From Bradyrhizobiaceae bacterium (GTDB lineage Bacteria > Pseudomonadota > Alphaproteobacteria > Rhizobiales > Xanthobacteraceae): DNA of 64,000 nt. Under the pieces are notes generated by a model. It did not search any database. It worked only from the letters and a program-made list of their open reading frames with translations, and was not told the origin of the DNA. A program made the position numbers and the translations under genes. Numbering within the stretch: position 1 is the first letter of the stretch; each line of letters begins with the position of its first letter. Positions 51,619-63,030 of the stretch are shown one piece after another. Where the stretch lies: contig JADYXZ010000008.1 in NCBI GenBank assembly GCA_020853885.1, positions 21,075-85,074 on the forward strand. The letters are read 5' to 3'.

Positions 51619-52428
51619 TCAACCGCGCCGGCGGGCTGTTTTCAGCGCCGATTGCCGGGATTTCGCCTTGCCCCGCCTAGCCGCCCGGCGCCGGACCGAC
51701 ACGCGCTTGCGGGCCCTGGCGACCGTCCGGAGGGTCCGGGCCTTCTTCTTGGCCTTCCTGGCGGCCTTGCGGGCCCGCTGCCCCGGCTTCTTGAGGGAAG
51801 CCTTCTTGCGGGCCTGCACAGGCCGGGAACCAGCCTTGGCGGGCGCCGGCTTTTCCAGCACGCGGAAGATGGCCTGGGTGACCTCCTCGATCGGCGGCAT
51901 GCCGTCGACCGTCCGGAGCGAACCCTTCTTGCCGTAATAGTCGATCAGGGGCGCCGTCTGCGCCCGGTAGGCCACGAGCCGCTGCTTCAACGATTCGGGA
52001 TTGTCGTCCGCCCGCACCGTCTCGCCGCGCGCCTGCATCTGGCCGATGCGGGTCTCGATCCGGCGGATCAGGATGCCCTCATCGACCCGGATTTCCACAA
52101 CCGCGTCGAGCTTGAGCCCGCGCTGGGCGAGCAGCCGCTCGAGCGCCTCGGCCTGCGCCACCGTGCGCGGAAAGCCGTCGAGGATAAAACCCTTGACGCA
52201 GTCCGGCTCCTTGATGCGGTCGGCGATGATCGCGATCACCACCGGATCCGGCACCAGTTCCCCGCGCGCCATGATGTCCTTGGCCTTCTGGCCGATCGGC
52301 GTGCCGGCGGCCACCGCCGCCCGCAGCATGTCGCCGGTGGAAAGCCGGGCGATGCCGTAACGCGCCGCAAGCTTCTCCGCCTGCGTGCCCTTGCCGGCCC
52401 CCGGCGGCCCGAGCAGTACCAGCCTCAC
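51619..52428 (-). CDS. adk: Adenylate kinase with a long basic C-terminal tail
   Basis: 269 residues; residues 1-192 are a normal short-LID adenylate kinase. The P-loop G-P-P-G-A-G-K-G-T is at 8-16, R-L-S-T-G-D at 28-33, D-G-F-P-R-T at 84-89, and the LID arginines lie in R-I-E-T-R-I-G at 123-129. Residues 193-269 are unusual: about 34 of 77 are Lys or Arg, none is Asp or Glu, and the rest is mostly Ala, like histone H1 or AlgP tails. The tail suggests binding to RNA, DNA or ribosomes. The GTG start overlaps the secY stop by 4 bp (GTGA). The kinase balances AMP, ADP and ATP in the cytoplasm. Confidence 0.95.
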   Translation of the reverse strand: MRLVLLGPPGAGKGTQAEKLAARYGIARLSTGDMLRAAVAAGTPIGQKAKDIMARGELVPDPVVIAIIADRIKEPDCVKGFILDGFPRTVAQAEALERLLAQRGLKLDAVVEIRVDEGILIRRIETRIGQMQARGETVRADDNPESLKQRLVAYRAQTAPLIDYYGKKGSLRTVDGMPPIEEVTQAIFRVLEKPAPAKAGSRPVQARKKASLKKPGQRARKAARKAKKKARTLRTVARARKRVSVRRRAARRGKAKSRQSALKTARRRG

Positions 52429-53756
52429 CGTCGCGCCCCCCTGAGCTTCGATTTCTTGATCAGTCCTTCATACTGATGCGCGAGCAGATGCCCCTGCACC
52501 TGCGCCACCGTATCCATCGTCACGCTGACGACGATCAGCAGCGACGTGCCGCCGAAATAGAACGGCACCGCCGCATACGAGATCAGCAATTCCGGCAGCA
52601 GGCAGACGAGCGCGAGATAGGCCGCGCCGACCACCGTGATGCGCGTCAGCACGTAGTCGATGTACTGCGCCGTGCGCTCGCCCGGCCGGATGCCGGGGAT
52701 GAATCCGCCGTGCTTCTTCAGATTGTCCGCCGTGTCCACCGGATTGAACACGATCGCCGTATAGAAGAAGGCGAAGAAAATGATCATGCCGATATAGAGG
52801 ACCATGTAGAGCGGCCGTCCGTGACCGAGCAAGGCCGTGACCGTCGTCATCCACTCCGGCCCCTGCCCGCTCGAGAAGCTTGCGACCGTCGTCGGCACCA
52901 GCAAGAGCGACGAGGCGAAGATCGGCGGGATCACGCCCGATGAGTTGAGCTTCAGCGGCAGATGCGAGGTCTGCCCCTCGAACATCTGATTGCCGATCTG
53001 CCGTTTCGGATACTGGATCAGAAGCCGCCGCTGCGCCCGCTCCATGAACACGATGAATGCGATCACGGCGATGGCGACCACGATCACCGCCAGGATCAGG
53101 CCGGTCGACAGCGCGCCCTGGCGGCCGAGTTCGAGGGTGCCGGCGATCGCGCTCGGCAGCTCCGCGACGATGCCCGCCATGATGATGAGCGAGATGCCAT
53201 TGCCGATACCGCGCGCGGTGATCTGCTCGCCGAGCCACATCAGGAACATCGTGCCGCCGGTGAGCGTGATGACGGTCGAGAGGCGGAAGAACAGGCCCGG
53301 CTCGCTCACGATATTGCTGCCGCCTTCGAGGCCGATGGCGATGCCGTAGGATTGGAAGATGCAGAGCACCGCCGTGAGATAGCGCGTGTACTGGTTGATG
53401 ACCTTGCGGCCCTGCTCGCCTTCCTTCTTCAGTTGCTCGAGCCGCGGCGAGACCGTCGTCATCAACTGCAGGATGATTGACGCCGAGATGTACGGCATGA
53501 TGTTGAGCGCAAAGATCGCCATGCGCTCAACCGCACCGCCGGAGAACATGTTGAAGAGGCCGAGAATGCCGCCCTGCGCCTGCTGGAACGCCTGGGCGAA
53601 GGCATCGGGATTGATGCCCGGCAGCGGGATGTAGGTGCCGAGCCGGTAGATGATCAGGGCGCCGAGCGTGAACCAGATGCGCTTCTTGAGTTCCTCGGCC
53701 TTGGCCAGAGCGCCGAAATTCAGGTTCGCCGCAAGTTGTTCCGCTGCCGAGACCAT
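52425..53756 (-). CDS. secY: Preprotein translocase subunit SecY
   Basis: 443 residues with ten transmembrane helices forming the Sec channel. Y-I-P-L-P-G-I-N-P near the start, the plug region [23 protein letters not shown] near 75-95, and the cytoplasmic loops with [15 protein letters not shown] are all family-typical. Between rplO and adk. Confidence 0.97.
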   Translation of the reverse strand: MVSAAEQLAANLNFGALAKAEELKKRIWFTLGALIIYRLGTYIPLPGINPDAFAQAFQQAQGGILGLFNMFSGGAVERMAIFALNIMPYISASIILQLMTTVSPRLEQLKKEGEQGRKVINQYTRYLTAVLCIFQSYGIAIGLEGGSNIVSEPGLFFRLSTVITLTGGTMFLMWLGEQITARGIGNGISLIIMAGIVAELPSAIAGTLELGRQGALSTGLILAVIVVAIAVIAFIVFMERAQRRLLIQYPKRQIGNQMFEGQTSHLPLKLNSSGVIPPIFASSLLLVPTTVASFSSGQGPEWMTTVTALLGHGRPLYMVLYIGMIIFFAFFYTAIVFNPVDTADNLKKHGGFIPGIRPGERTAQYIDYVLTRITVVGAAYLALVCLLPELLISYAAVPFYFGGTSLLIVVSVTMDTVAQVQGHLLAHQYEGLIKKSKLRGARR

Positions 53757-53825
53757 CTAGCGCTCCATTGCGCCCCTTGCCCGCTCCGGGCGCGAGGCAT
53801 ACCGGCCCGATGCCCTAGTTAGGGT

Positions 53826-54365
53826 TCAGGCCGTCGCTTCGCCACCCGCTTCTTTCGTCTGTTTCTTCTGTGCCTTGGCTGGCTTCGCTTCCGGCGCCGC
53901 TTTCTTCTCGCGCAGAACCTTCACGGTGCCGCCGGCCTTCTCCACCGCCGCCACCGCCGACTTCGAGGCACCGTCTACCTCGAAATTGAGCTTTGCCTTG
54001 ATCTCGCCCTTACCGAGCAGCCGCACGCCGTCGAGCGCGTTCTTCAGGACGCCCGCCTTCACCAGCGCCTCGACATCGATCGGCGCGCCGGCGTCGAGCT
54101 TGCCCTTGTCGAGCGCAATCTGCACGCGGCCGAGGTTCACCTCGTTCAGCCGCACGGCGAAGATGTTGTTGAAGCCGCGCTTCGGCAGGCGGCGATGCAG
54201 CGGCATCTGGCCGCCTTCGAACCCCTTGATCGCGACGCCCGTGCGCGACTTCTGGCCCTTCACGCCGCGGCCGCCCGTCTTGCCTTTGCCCGAGCCGATG
54301 CCGCGTCCGACGCGGGTACGCTTCTTGCGCGAGCCTTCGCGGCCGGCGAGTTGATTGAGTTTCAT
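53826..54365 (-). CDS. rplO: Ribosomal protein uL15
   Basis: 179 residues. The glycine-rich opening [15 protein letters not shown] and G-F-E-G-G-Q-M-P-L are diagnostic. An Ala/Lys-rich tail ([11 protein letters not shown]) extends beyond the normal end, as in many alphaproteobacteria. Confidence 0.97.
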   Translation of the reverse strand: MKLNQLAGREGSRKKRTRVGRGIGSGKGKTGGRGVKGQKSRTGVAIKGFEGGQMPLHRRLPKRGFNNIFAVRLNEVNLGRVQIALDKGKLDAGAPIDVEALVKAGVLKNALDGVRLLGKGEIKAKLNFEVDGASKSAVAAVEKAGGTVKVLREKKAAPEAKPAKAQKKQTKEAGGEATA

Positions 54366-54386
54366 TCTTCTCTCCTCACCCGCCCC

Positions 54387-54581
54387 TTAGTTGCCTTCCA
54401 CCACGCGGACGAGGTGCTGCACCTTGGCGATCATGCCGCGCACGGCCGGCGTGTCCGGCAGCGTGCGGCGGCGGCCGGTCCTGGTCAGGCCGAGCCCGAG
54501 CAGCGTCTTCCGCTGCAGGTCGGGACGGCGGATCGGGCTGCCGATCCGCTCCACGGTTACCGTCTTGCCGCTCTTGGCCAT
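54387..54581 (-). CDS. rpmD: Ribosomal protein uL30
   Basis: 64 residues. [18 protein letters not shown] and M-I-A-K-V-Q-H-L-V identify L30. Between rpsE and rplO. Confidence 0.96.
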   Translation of the reverse strand: MAKSGKTVTVERIGSPIRRPDLQRKTLLGLGLTRTGRRRTLPDTPAVRGMIAKVQHLVRVVEGN

Positions 54582-54594
54582 GACCTACCTCGTC

Positions 54595-55197
54595 TTATTC
54601 GCTCACGTCGGCGTCGACTTCGCGCCGGCGCGACTGCAACTGGGAAACCTTGAGCCCGCGGCGCGCGGCAACCGCCCGCGGCGCGTCCTGGTGCTTCAGC
54701 GCGTTGAAGGTCGCGCGCACCATGTTGTACGGGTTCGACGAGCCGAACGACTTGGCGACGACGTCGGCGACGCCGAGCGTCTCGAACACGGCGCGCATCG
54801 GACCGCCGGCGATGATGCCGGTGCCCGGAGGAGCGGCGCGCAGCACCACATGCCCCGCACCGTGATGGCCGATGACGTCGTGATGCAGCGTCCGGCCCTC
54901 GCGCAGCGGCACGCGCACGAGCCCGCGCTTGGCGGCGTCCGTCGCCTTGCGGATCGCTTCCGGAACTTCGCGTGCCTTGCCGTGGCCGAAGCCGACGCGG
55001 CCCTTCTGATCGCCGACGACGACGAGCGCGGCGAAGCCAAACCGCTTGCCGCCCTTCACCACCTTGGCGACGCGATTGATGTGGACGAGCTTGTCGACGA
55101 TACCGCCGTCGCGCTCGTCGTGATCGCGACCGCGATCACGGTCCCGATCGCGCGAACGGCCGCGCCGTCCTTGCCCTTCAGAATCTGCCTGTGCCAT
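54595..55197 (-). CDS. rpsE: Ribosomal protein uS5 with Arg/Asp-repeat N-terminus
   Basis: 200 residues. The S5 core starts near residue 34 ([16 protein letters not shown]) and includes [11 protein letters not shown]. Residues 10-30 are a short tract of alternating Arg and Asp ([12 protein letters not shown]), longer than the usual alphaproteobacterial extension. ATG 55197 fits the spacing to rplR. Confidence 0.96.
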   Translation of the reverse strand: MAQADSEGQGRRGRSRDRDRDRGRDHDERDGGIVDKLVHINRVAKVVKGGKRFGFAALVVVGDQKGRVGFGHGKAREVPEAIRKATDAAKRGLVRVPLREGRTLHHDVIGHHGAGHVVLRAAPPGTGIIAGGPMRAVFETLGVADVVAKSFGSSNPYNMVRATFNALKHQDAPRAVAARRGLKVSQLQSRRREVDADVSE

Positions 55198-55215
55198 CAG
55201 GTTGCTCGTCCTTCC

Positions 55216-55578
55216 TCAGAATTCCAGTCCGCCTTCGCGCGCGGCGTCGGCCAGCGCCTTGACGCGCCCGTGATAGAGATAGGCGCCGCGGTCGAATATG
55301 ACCTGGGTGACGCCCTTCTGCTTCGCGCGCTCGGCGAGCCGCTGGCCCACGGCCTTCGCCGCATCGACATTGGCGCCGGTCTTGCCGCCGCCACGCACTT
55401 CCTTCTCCATGCTCGACGCCGCCGCGAGCGTCTCGCCTTTCACGTCGTCGATCACCTGCGCGTAGATGTGCTTCGACGAGCGGAACACCGAGAGCCGCGG
55501 ACGGCCGTTGGCGGCGCGCTTCAGCGCCCGGCGCACGCGCCCAGTGCGGCGAATTTCCCGATCTCTTGTCCTAGCCAT
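55216..55578 (-). CDS. rplR: Ribosomal protein uL18
   Basis: 120 residues. [18 protein letters not shown] and the final [20 protein letters not shown] are typical. Binds 5S rRNA. Between rplF and rpsE. Confidence 0.97.
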   Translation of the reverse strand: MARTRDREIRRTGRVRRALKRAANGRPRLSVFRSSKHIYAQVIDDVKGETLAAASSMEKEVRGGGKTGANVDAAKAVGQRLAERAKQKGVTQVIFDRGAYLYHGRVKALADAAREGGLEF

Positions 55579-55587
55579 GGCTGCCCG

Positions 55588-56121
55588 TCACTTCTTCTTG
55601 CCTTCCTTGCGGAAGATGTATTCGTCTGCGTACTTCACGCCTTTGCCCTTGTAGGGCTCCGGCGGGCGGAACCCGCGGATCTCGGCCGCCACCTGTCCGA
55701 CCTTCTGCCGATCGGTGCCGGCGATGACGATTTCCGTCGGCTTCGGTGTCGTCACCGTGATGCCGTCCGGGATCGGATAGACCACATCGTGACTGTAGCC
55801 GAGCGCGAGCTGCAGCTGCTTGCCCTGCACCTGCGCGCGGTAGCCGACACCGTTGATCTCGAGCTTCTTCTCGAAGCCTTTTTCCACGCCCTGCACGAGG
55901 TTCGCGATCATGGCGCGGGTCAGGCCCCAGGCGGCCTTGTGCTGCTTGCTGTCGCCCTTCGCCGCGACCGAGATCTGATTGTCCTCGATCCTGGCGGCGA
56001 CCTTGTCGCTGAGCGCCAGCGAAAGCTCGCCCTTCGGACCCTTTGCCTTGAAGCGGCCGCCCTCGAGCGTCGCAGTGACGCCCTTCGGAACGGGGACGGC
56101 CTTCTTGCCGATCTTTGACAT
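55588..56121 (-). CDS. rplF: Ribosomal protein uL6
   Basis: 177 residues from ATG 56121 (M-S-K-I-G-K-K-A-V). The second repeat has [10 protein letters not shown], and the end [11 protein letters not shown] is invariant. The open frame 9 codons upstream overlaps rpsH and is not used. Confidence 0.97.
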   Translation of the reverse strand: MSKIGKKAVPVPKGVTATLEGGRFKAKGPKGELSLALSDKVAARIEDNQISVAAKGDSKQHKAAWGLTRAMIANLVQGVEKGFEKKLEINGVGYRAQVQGKQLQLALGYSHDVVYPIPDGITVTTPKPTEIVIAGTDRQKVGQVAAEIRGFRPPEPYKGKGVKYADEYIFRKEGKKK

Positions 56122-56132
56122 CTCGCCGCTCC

Positions 56133-56531
56133 TCAGAACACCGTGCACAGAACTTCGCCGCCCACGTTCTGCTCGCGCGCTTCGTGGTCGGCCATGACGC
56201 CCTTCGGCGTCGACAGAATGGCGACGCCGAGGCCGTTGTTCACCCGCGGCAGCGCCTTCACCGACGCATAGACGCGCCGGCCCGGCTTGGAGACCCGCTC
56301 GATCTCGCGGATCACCGGCTCGCCGTCGAAATACTTGAGCTCGATCTCGAACTCGGTGCGGCCGTTGTCGTACTTGGTCTCGGAATAGTCGCGGATATAG
56401 CCCTCATTCTTGAGGACCTCGAGCACGCGCGCGCGGAAGGTGGAGCCGGGCGTCGACACCTTGTCCTTGTGCCGCAACTGCGCGTTGCGGATGCGCGTCA
56501 GCATATCGCCGAGAGGATCGTTCATTGCCAT
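56133..56531 (-). CDS. rpsH: Ribosomal protein uS8
   Basis: 132 residues. [13 protein letters not shown] and the C-terminal [12 protein letters not shown] identify S8. In E. coli S8 regulates the spc operon by binding its mRNA; no such site could be judged here. Confidence 0.97.
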   Translation of the reverse strand: MAMNDPLGDMLTRIRNAQLRHKDKVSTPGSTFRARVLEVLKNEGYIRDYSETKYDNGRTEFEIELKYFDGEPVIREIERVSKPGRRVYASVKALPRVNNGLGVAILSTPKGVMADHEAREQNVGGEVLCTVF

Positions 56532-56544
56532 CTGGTCGTCCTCC

Positions 56545-56850
56545 TCACCAGCTCGACTTCACGAGGCCGGGGATCAGGCCCCGCGAGCCCAGCTCGCGCA
56601 ACGCGATGCGCGAAAGCTTGAGCTTGCGGTAGGTCGCCCGCGGCCGTCCGGTGAGTTCACAACGGTTGCGAATGCGCGTCTTCGAGGAATTGCGCGGCAG
56701 CTCGGCGAGCTTCAGCCCGGCCGCAAACCGATCCTCGATCGGCAGCTTCTTGTCGTGCACGATCGCACGCAGCTTGTTGCGCTTGGCTTCGAACCGCTTC
56801 GCCATCCTGCGCCGCCGCGCGTTCTTTTCGATCGAACTCTTCTTTGCCAT
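56545..56850 (-). CDS. rpsN: Ribosomal protein uS14 (zinc-free type)
   Basis: 101 residues. It lacks the C-x-x-C pairs of the zinc-binding form, has [10 protein letters not shown] and ends G-L-V-K-S-S-W, the normal proteobacterial S14. Between rplE and rpsH. Confidence 0.97.
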   Translation of the reverse strand: MAKKSSIEKNARRRRMAKRFEAKRNKLRAIVHDKKLPIEDRFAAGLKLAELPRNSSKTRIRNRCELTGRPRATYRKLKLSRIALRELGSRGLIPGLVKSSW

Positions 56851-56888
56851 CTCCTGGCTCCTCTAGTTCCGCGTATGAGACTCGCGTC

Positions 56889-57443
56889 TCACTGCCGGAA
56901 GGGGAAGTTGAAGGCGGCGAGCAACGCCCGCGCCTCGTCGTCGGTCCTCGCCGTGGTGCACACGACGATGTCCATGCCCCAGACGTCCTCGACCTTGTCG
57001 AAGTCGATCTCGGGGAAAATGATGTGTTCCTTGATGCCGATCGTGTAGTTGCCGTTGCCGTCGAAGCTCTTCGGGTTGAGCCCGCGGAAGTCGCGCACGC
57101 GCGGCAGCGCGATGTTCACCAGCCGGTCGGCGAAGTCGAACATGCGGTGGCTGCGCAGCGTCACCTTGGCGCCAATCGGCAGGTTCTCGCGCAGCTTGAA
57201 GTTCGAGATCGCCTTGCGCGAGCGCGTGACGACCGCCTTCTGGCCGGCGATCAGCGTGAGATCGTTGGCGGCGGCGGTGACCTTCTTCTGGTCGGACACG
57301 CCCTCGCCGATCCCCATGTTCAGCACGATCTTGTCGAGCCGCGGCACGGCAAACCGGTTCGTATAGCCGAACTGCTGCACGAGCTTCGGCACGATCTGCT
57401 GATCGTATGCCGCCTTCAGGCGCGGCGTGTAGGTCTCAGGCAT
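56889..57443 (-). CDS. rplE: Ribosomal protein uL5
   Basis: 184 residues from ATG 57443 (M-P-E-T-Y-T-P-R-L). [11 protein letters not shown] and [12 protein letters not shown] identify L5, which binds 5S rRNA. Its start lies inside the end of rplX by 8 bp, suggesting coupling. Confidence 0.97.
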   Translation of the reverse strand: MPETYTPRLKAAYDQQIVPKLVQQFGYTNRFAVPRLDKIVLNMGIGEGVSDQKKVTAAANDLTLIAGQKAVVTRSRKAISNFKLRENLPIGAKVTLRSHRMFDFADRLVNIALPRVRDFRGLNPKSFDGNGNYTIGIKEHIIFPEIDFDKVEDVWGMDIVVCTTARTDDEARALLAAFNFPFRQ

Positions 57444-57753
57444 CGATCTGTTCTCCGGACCGGCGCGCAACGCGAACCTTGCGGCCGTCCTTCAGTGTCT
57501 TGAATCCGACCCGCGTCGGCTTGCCGTCCTTGGGGTCGGCAAGCGCGATGCTGGAAAGATGGATCGTCGCCTCCTTGCGGACGATGCCGCCCTGCTGGGT
57601 GGCAGTCTGCCGCTGGTGGCGGGCGACGATATTGACGCCGCGCACGAGCGCACGGTCCTCGCCCGGACGCACCTCGATCACCTCGCCGCTGCGGCCCTTG
57701 TCGCGGCCGGAGAGCACGACGACCTTATCGCCCTTCCTGATCTTCGCGGCCAT
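57436..57753 (-). CDS. rplX: Ribosomal protein uL24
   Basis: 105 residues from ATG 57753. The KOW motif [17 protein letters not shown] is at the N-terminus, and G-F-K-x-L-x-D-G-R-K-V-R near the end. ATG shares one base with the TGA of rplN. Confidence 0.96.
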   Translation of the reverse strand: MAAKIRKGDKVVVLSGRDKGRSGEVIEVRPGEDRALVRGVNIVARHQRQTATQQGGIVRKEATIHLSSIALADPKDGKPTRVGFKTLKDGRKVRVARRSGEQIDA

Positions 57754-58121
57754 CACAGCACCTCCGGCGCGAGCGACATGATCTTCATGTGGTTCTTCGC
57801 GCGCAGCTCGCGCGGCACCGGGCCGAAAATGCGGGTGCCGACGGGCTCCATCTGGTTGTTCACGAGCACGGCGGCGTTGCGGTCGAACCGGATCACCGAG
57901 CCGTCCGGCCGGCGGATGTCCTTGGCCACCCGCACGATCACGGCCTTGCTCACCTCGCCCTTCTTCACGCGGCCGCGCGGGATCGCCTCCTTCACCGAGA
58001 CGACGATCACATCGCCGACGGTCGCGTACTTCCGCTTCGACCCGCCCAGCACCTTGATGCACATGACGCGGCGCGCGCCGGAATTGTCGGCGACGTCGAG
58101 GTTGGTCTGCATCTGGATCAT
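57753..58121 (-). CDS. rplN: Ribosomal protein uL14
   Basis: 122 residues. [17 protein letters not shown] and the end [10 protein letters not shown] are invariant. Between rpsQ and rplX. Confidence 0.98.
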   Translation of the reverse strand: MIQMQTNLDVADNSGARRVMCIKVLGGSKRKYATVGDVIVVSVKEAIPRGRVKKGEVSKAVIVRVAKDIRRPDGSVIRFDRNAAVLVNNQMEPVGTRIFGPVPRELRAKNHMKIMSLAPEVL

Positions 58122-58171
58122 GGTGCGCTACCTTCTTGCTCTTTCCCTACCGGCAATCATTGCCCCGCCGG

Positions 58172-58423
58172 TCAGCCGGCTGCCTTCCGCGGCTCGATTT
58201 CCTTCACGATCCACGTCTTCGTCCGCGACATCGGCCGGGTCTCCTCGATCCAGACGCGGTCGCCGACCTTGCACTCGTTCTTCTCGTCGTGCGCGTGATA
58301 CTTTTTCGTGCGGCGCACGGTCTTCTTGAACAGGGGGTGCGTGAAGCGCCGCTCGACCTCGACGGTCACGGTCTTGTTCTGCTTGTCGCTGGTGACGACG
58401 CCCCAGAGCATACGTTTCGGCAT
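58172..58423 (-). CDS. rpsQ: Ribosomal protein uS17
   Basis: 83 residues. [14 protein letters not shown], then Y-H-A-H-D-E and [10 protein letters not shown] identify S17. Confidence 0.97.
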   Translation of the reverse strand: MPKRMLWGVVTSDKQNKTVTVEVERRFTHPLFKKTVRRTKKYHAHDEKNECKVGDRVWIEETRPMSRTKTWIVKEIEPRKAAG

Positions 58424-58437
58424 GGTCTATCTCGCTC

Positions 58438-58647
58438 TCACTTGCTCTTGGCCGCACCGGCGGCGTTCTTCTCGCGCGCAACGGTCTTCATGCGCGCGAT
58501 GTCGCGGCGGATCGTCCGCACCCGCGAGGTGTTCTCGAGCTGCCCGGTCGCCCGCTGGAAGCGCAGGTTGAACTGCTCCTTCTTCAGCTTGAGGATCTCA
58601 TCCTCGAGCTGATCGGCGGTCATCTGGCGCACGTCTGCGATCTTCAT
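58438..58647 (-). CDS. rpmC: Ribosomal protein uL29
   Basis: 69 residues; two-helix L29 with [11 protein letters not shown] and [11 protein letters not shown]. Sits near the peptide exit tunnel. Between rplP and rpsQ. Confidence 0.96.
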   Translation of the reverse strand: MKIADVRQMTADQLEDEILKLKKEQFNLRFQRATGQLENTSRVRTIRRDIARMKTVAREKNAAGAAKSK

Positions 58648-58660
58648 GGCACCTACCTCG

Positions 58661-59071
58661 TCACACGATGCGCGCCACGAAGCGCGTCCGCACCGGCAGC
58701 TTCGCCGCGGCGAGCCGCATCGCCTCGCGTGCGGTCGCCTCGTCGACGCCGTCGACCTCGAACAGGATGCGGCCCGGCTTCACCCGCGCCGCCCAGTATT
58801 CCGGCATGCCCTTGCCCTTGCCCATGCGGACCTCGGTCGGCTTCTTCGAGATCGGCACGTCGGGGAAGATGTTCACCCACACGCGGCCGGAGCGCTTCAT
58901 GTGGTGGGTGATCGCGCGCCGCGCCGCCTCGATCTGGCGTGCGGTGATGCGCTCGGGCTCCAGCGCCTTCAGGCCGTACTGGCCGAAGGCGAGCGTGTTC
59001 CCGCTCGTCGCCAGGCCGTGGATGCGGCCCTTGAACTGTTTGCGAAATTTGGTGCGATCCGGTTGCAGCAT
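58661..59071 (-). CDS. rplP: Ribosomal protein uL16
   Basis: 136 residues. [11 protein letters not shown], then [11 protein letters not shown] and the C-terminal L-P-V-R-T-R-F-V identify L16. Confidence 0.98.
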   Translation of the reverse strand: MLQPDRTKFRKQFKGRIHGLATSGNTLAFGQYGLKALEPERITARQIEAARRAITHHMKRSGRVWVNIFPDVPISKKPTEVRMGKGKGMPEYWAARVKPGRILFEVDGVDEATAREAMRLAAAKLPVRTRFVARIV

Positions 59072-59090
59072 GGTCTAGCTCATTCCGTCC

Positions 59091-59798
59091 TCAGGCCGCG
59101 TCCCGACGCGGACGGCCGGCGCCGCCCGCCTCTTCGCCAGCCATGCGCTTGTCCTGCGCCATCGGATCGTGCTCGAGGATTTCACCCTTGAAGATCCACA
59201 CCTTGACGCCGCACGTCCCGTAGGTCGTGAACGCGGTTGCAGTGCCGTAGTCGACGTCGGCGCGCAGCGTATGCAGGGGCACGCGGCCCTCGCGGTACCA
59301 CTCCATGCGCGCGATCTCGTTGCCGCCGAGGCGGCCCGAGCAATTGATGCGGATGCCGCCGGCGCCGAGCCGCATGGCCGACTGCACGGCGCGCTTCATT
59401 GCACGGCGGAAGGCAACGCGACGCTCGAGCTGCTGCGCGATCGACTCGGCGACGAGGTGCGCGTCGATCTCCGGCTTGCGGATCTCAACGATGTTGATGA
59501 TGACTTCCGAGTCCGTCATCTTCGAGATCTGCTTGCGCAGCTTGTCGATGTCGGCGCCCTTCTTGCCGATGACGACGCCCGGACGTCCCGAATGGATCGT
59601 GATGCGGCACTTCTTGTGCGGCCGCTCGATGACGATCTTGGCCACGGCCGCCTGCTTCAGCGCCTTCAGCAGGAAGTCACGGATCTTGATGTCTTCGTGC
59701 AGCAGCTTGGAATACTCGCCCTTGCGCGCGAACCAGCGCGAATCCCAGGTGCGATTGATCCCGAGCCGCAGACCGACCGGATTGACCTTCTGTCCCAT
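59091..59798 (-). CDS. rpsC: Ribosomal protein uS3
   Basis: 235 residues from ATG 59798 ([13 protein letters not shown]). The KH domain has [11 protein letters not shown]. The open frame further upstream belongs to rplV in another frame. ATG shares one base with the TGA of rplV. Confidence 0.97.
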   Translation of the reverse strand: MGQKVNPVGLRLGINRTWDSRWFARKGEYSKLLHEDIKIRDFLLKALKQAAVAKIVIERPHKKCRITIHSGRPGVVIGKKGADIDKLRKQISKMTDSEVIINIVEIRKPEIDAHLVAESIAQQLERRVAFRRAMKRAVQSAMRLGAGGIRINCSGRLGGNEIARMEWYREGRVPLHTLRADVDYGTATAFTTYGTCGVKVWIFKGEILEHDPMAQDKRMAGEEAGGAGRPRRDAA

Positions 59799-60178
59799 CA
59801 GGCTTTCTCCTCCACCTCGCGCACGACGATGGTGAGGTTCGAGAATGGACGCATGACGCGGGCGACGCGGCCGCGCGCCCGCGGGTTGTAACGCTTGATC
59901 ACCAGCGCCTTGCCGACATAGGCCTCGGCGACCTGCAGATCGTCGACATCGAGCTGGTGGTTGTTCTCCGCGTTGGCGATCGCCGACTCCAGGCACTTCT
60001 TCACGTCCTTGGCGATGCGCTTGCGCGAGAACTCGAGATCGGCGAGCGCGGCCGCGACCTTCTTGCCGCGGATCAGGCCCGCGACCAGGCCGAGCTTCTG
60101 CGGGGAGACGCGCAGCATGCGCGAGACCGCCTTGGCCTCGTTCTCCTTCAACACGCGGGGTCGTGACGCCTTGCCCAT
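59798..60178 (-). CDS. rplV: Ribosomal protein uL22
   Basis: 126 residues. [10 protein letters not shown], then A-N-A-E-N-N-H and the exit-tunnel loop [12 protein letters not shown] identify L22. Confidence 0.97.
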   Translation of the reverse strand: MGKASRPRVLKENEAKAVSRMLRVSPQKLGLVAGLIRGKKVAAALADLEFSRKRIAKDVKKCLESAIANAENNHQLDVDDLQVAEAYVGKALVIKRYNPRARGRVARVMRPFSNLTIVVREVEEKA

Positions 60179-60188
60179 TGTCTGCCTC

Positions 60189-60485
60189 TTAACCCTTTGC
60201 CGGCGCTTCCGCCTTCTTGGCGCTGCGGATACCGGAGTGGCCGTGGAACGTGCGCGTCGGCGCGAACTCGCCGAACTTGTGGCCGACCATTTCCTCGGTG
60301 ACGTGCACTGGAATGTGCTTCTGCCCGTTGTAAACGCCGAACGTGAGCCCGACGAACTGCGGCAGGATCGTGGAGCGGCGGCTCCAGATCTTGATCACTT
60401 CCGAGCGGCCGGACGAGCGCGCGGCGTCTGCCTTCTTCAGCAGATAACCGTCGACGAACGGACCCTTCCAAACCGAGCGCGCCAT
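60189..60485 (-). CDS. rpsS: Ribosomal protein uS19
   Basis: 98 residues. [12 protein letters not shown], then [15 protein letters not shown] identify S19. A short Lys/Ala tail is normal here. Confidence 0.97.
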   Translation of the reverse strand: MARSVWKGPFVDGYLLKKADAARSSGRSEVIKIWSRRSTILPQFVGLTFGVYNGQKHIPVHVTEEMVGHKFGEFAPTRTFHGHSGIRSAKKAEAPAKG

Positions 60486-60498
60486 GTCGCCCTACTCC

Positions 60499-61338
60499 TC
60501 AGCTCTGCTTCTTCCGCGCGTGACGGTTCGACACGATGAACCGCTCCGTGCGCTTGTTCTTGCGGGTCTTCTTGCCCTTGGTCGGGAAGCCCCACGGCGA
60601 AACCGGATGGCGGCCGCCCGAGGTGCGGCCTTCGCCGCCGCCGTGCGGGTGGTCGACCGGGTTCATGGCGACGCCGCGGTTATGCGGCATGCGGCCCTTC
60701 CAGCGGTTGCGCCCGGCCTTGCCGATCGAGATGTTCATGTGATCGGGGTTCGACACGGCGCCCACCGTCGCGAAGCAGCGGCCATGCACGAGGCGCTGCT
60801 CGCCCGACTTCAGGCGCAAGATGCAATAGTCGCGGTCGCGGCCGACGATCTGCACGTAGGTGCCGGCCGAGCGCGCAAGCTGCCCGCCCTTGCCGATCTT
60901 CAGCTCGACGTTATGCACGATCGTGCCGACCGGCATGTTGCCGAGCGGCATCGCGTTGCCCGGCTTCACGTCCACGTCCTCACCCGCCACGACCGTGTCG
61001 CCGGCGGCGAGCCGCTGCGGCGCGAGGATGTAGGAGAGCTCCCCATCCGGATACTTGATCAGCGCGATGAACGCCGTGCGGTTCGGATCGTACTCGATCC
61101 GCTCCACGGTCGCCGGCGCATCGCGCCGCGCTCGCTTGAAGTCAACGTGGCGCAGCGCGCGCTTGTGGCCGCCGCCGCGGAACCGCACGGTGACGCGGCC
61201 CGTATTGTTGCGCGCACCCGTGCTGATCTTGCCTTCGGTGAGCGCCTTGACCGGCTTCCCCTTCCACAGCCCTTCCCGATCGACGAGAACGAGCTGGCGC
61301 AGGCCAGGCGTGACCGGCTTGTATGTCTTGAGCGCCAT
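60499..61338 (-). CDS. rplB: Ribosomal protein uL2
   Basis: 279 residues. [10 protein letters not shown] near residue 54, then [16 protein letters not shown] with the essential His identify L2, which supports peptidyl transfer. Between rplW and rpsS. Confidence 0.98.
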   Translation of the reverse strand: MALKTYKPVTPGLRQLVLVDREGLWKGKPVKALTEGKISTGARNNTGRVTVRFRGGGHKRALRHVDFKRARRDAPATVERIEYDPNRTAFIALIKYPDGELSYILAPQRLAAGDTVVAGEDVDVKPGNAMPLGNMPVGTIVHNVELKIGKGGQLARSAGTYVQIVGRDRDYCILRLKSGEQRLVHGRCFATVGAVSNPDHMNISIGKAGRNRWKGRMPHNRGVAMNPVDHPHGGGEGRTSGGRHPVSPWGFPTKGKKTRKNKRTERFIVSNRHARKKQS

Positions 61339-61357
61339 TGTCTTCTCCGTCCTCGCC

Positions 61358-61663
61358 TCAGAGCCCGGTGGTGATGTCGATCGAGTGGCCCTCGGCGAGG
61401 GTCACGATCGCTTTCTTCACGTCGCTGCGCACGCCGCCGCGGCCGCGGAAGAACTTGTTCTTGCCCTTCAGGATCAGGGTGTTCACGCCCGTCACCTTCA
61501 CGTTGAAGAGCTTCTCGACCGCTTCCTTGATCTGCGGCTTGGTGGCATCGCGCGCGACGCGGAAGATGACCTGGTTGCGCTCGGACACCGACGTCGCCTT
61601 CTCGGTGACGAGTGGCGAGAGAATGACGTCGTAGTGACGCGGGTCGACTGCGGTCTTGCTCAT
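61358..61663 (-). CDS. rplW: Ribosomal protein uL23
   Basis: 101 residues. P-L-V-T-E-K-A-T near residue 16 and [12 protein letters not shown] identify L23, the docking site for SRP and trigger factor. Overlaps the end of rplD by 4 bp. Confidence 0.97.
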   Translation of the reverse strand: MSKTAVDPRHYDVILSPLVTEKATSVSERNQVIFRVARDATKPQIKEAVEKLFNVKVTGVNTLILKGKNKFFRGRGGVRSDVKKAIVTLAEGHSIDITTGL

Positions 61664-62280
61664 TTCAGTCGCGCCTCCAACGCATCCAGCGCGGCCTTGG
61701 TCAGCACGAGCTTGTTCCGCCGCATGATGTCGTAAACGTTGATGCCGGCGACCGGCAGCACGTCGACCTCCGGCAGATTGCGCGCCGCAAGACCGAAATT
61801 CTTCTCGACTTCTGCGCCATCGATCACGAGCGCGCTAGTGAGCCCGAGCTTCTCGAAATTCTTTGCGAGCGCCTTGGTCTTCGGCTCGCCGAGCTTCGCA
61901 GCGTCGATCACGATAATATCCGACGCCTTCGCCTTGGCCGACAGCGCATGCTTCAGCGCGAGCGCGCGGAGCTGCTTCGGGAAACCAGTCTCGTGGCTGC
62001 GCACGACCGGGCCGAACGCACGGCCGCCACCGCGGAACAACGGCGCACGCGCGGAACCGTGACGGGCACGGCCGGTGCCCTTCTGGCCGTACATCTTCTT
62101 GCCGGTGCGCCAGATCTCGGCGCGGTTCTTCACCTTGTGCGTACCCGCCCGGCGCTTGTTGAGCTGCCAGTTGACGCAGCGGTGCAGGAGGTCGGTGCGC
62201 GGCTCGAGCCCGAAGATCGTCTCGGGGAGCTGCACCGATCCGGCTTTCTTGCCGTCGAGGGAGAGGACCTGGATTTCCAT
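61660..62280 (-). CDS. rplD: Ribosomal protein uL4
   Basis: 206 residues from ATG 62280. [14 protein letters not shown], then G-P-V-V-R-S-H identify L4, which lines the exit tunnel and in E. coli represses its own operon. ATG shares one base with the TGA of rplC; the longer open frame upstream is a shadow of rplC. Confidence 0.97.
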   Translation of the reverse strand: MEIQVLSLDGKKAGSVQLPETIFGLEPRTDLLHRCVNWQLNKRRAGTHKVKNRAEIWRTGKKMYGQKGTGRARHGSARAPLFRGGGRAFGPVVRSHETGFPKQLRALALKHALSAKAKASDIIVIDAAKLGEPKTKALAKNFEKLGLTSALVIDGAEVEKNFGLAARNLPEVDVLPVAGINVYDIMRRNKLVLTKAALDALEARLK

Positions 62281-63008
62281 CACTTCGTCTCCTCGGCGGC
62301 GGCCTCGGATTTCGCTTCGGCCGGCGCGGCACCCGCCTCGCGGAACTTGCCGGGCTTCGGCGCTTCCTTCGGCAGCGGACGCTTCACCGCGTCGCGCACG
62401 AGGATGTAGCCGCCCTTCGCGCCCGGCACCGCGCCTTCCAGCATCAGGAGCCCGCGTTCGGGGTCCGTGCGCACGACCTTGAGGTTGAGCGTGGTCACCG
62501 TGGTGTCCCCCATGTGACCGGCCATCTTCTTGTTCTTGAATACCTTGCCGGGATCCTGGCGGCCGCCGGTCGAACCATGCGAGCGGTGCGAGATCGACAC
62601 GCCGTGCGACGCGCGCAGGCCGCCGAAATTGTGCCGCTTCATCGCGCCGGCAAAGCCCTTGCCGATCGAGGTGCCGGTCACGTCCACATATTGCCCGACC
62701 ACGAAATGATCGGCCGTGAGCTCCGCACCCACCGGGATCACCGCGTCTTGCGACACGCGGAACTCGGCCACCTTCCGCTTCGGCTCGACTTTCGCCGCCG
62801 CGAAATGGCCGCGCAGCGCCTTGGATACGTTCTTCACCTTGCGCGAGCCGACGCCTAGCTGCAACGCCACATAGCCGTTCTTCTCGGCCGTGCGGTGCGC
62901 CACCACCTGGCAATTGTCGAGCTTGAGCACGGTGACGGGCACGTGCTCGCCCGCGTCGGTGAAGACGCGGGTCATGCCGAGCTTCTGTGCAATCACGCCG
63001 GAGCGCAT
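62280..63008 (-). CDS. rplC: Ribosomal protein uL3
   Basis: 242 residues. [15 protein letters not shown], the Gln-methylated loop region [13 protein letters not shown] and K-M-A-G-H-M-G identify L3. An Ala/Glu-rich tail of about 25 residues follows. Confidence 0.97.
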   Translation of the reverse strand: MRSGVIAQKLGMTRVFTDAGEHVPVTVLKLDNCQVVAHRTAEKNGYVALQLGVGSRKVKNVSKALRGHFAAAKVEPKRKVAEFRVSQDAVIPVGAELTADHFVVGQYVDVTGTSIGKGFAGAMKRHNFGGLRASHGVSISHRSHGSTGGRQDPGKVFKNKKMAGHMGDTTVTTLNLKVVRTDPERGLLMLEGAVPGAKGGYILVRDAVKRPLPKEAPKPGKFREAGAAPAEAKSEAAAEETK

Positions 63009-63030
63009 GGTTCTACTCGTCCTTCCGTAC

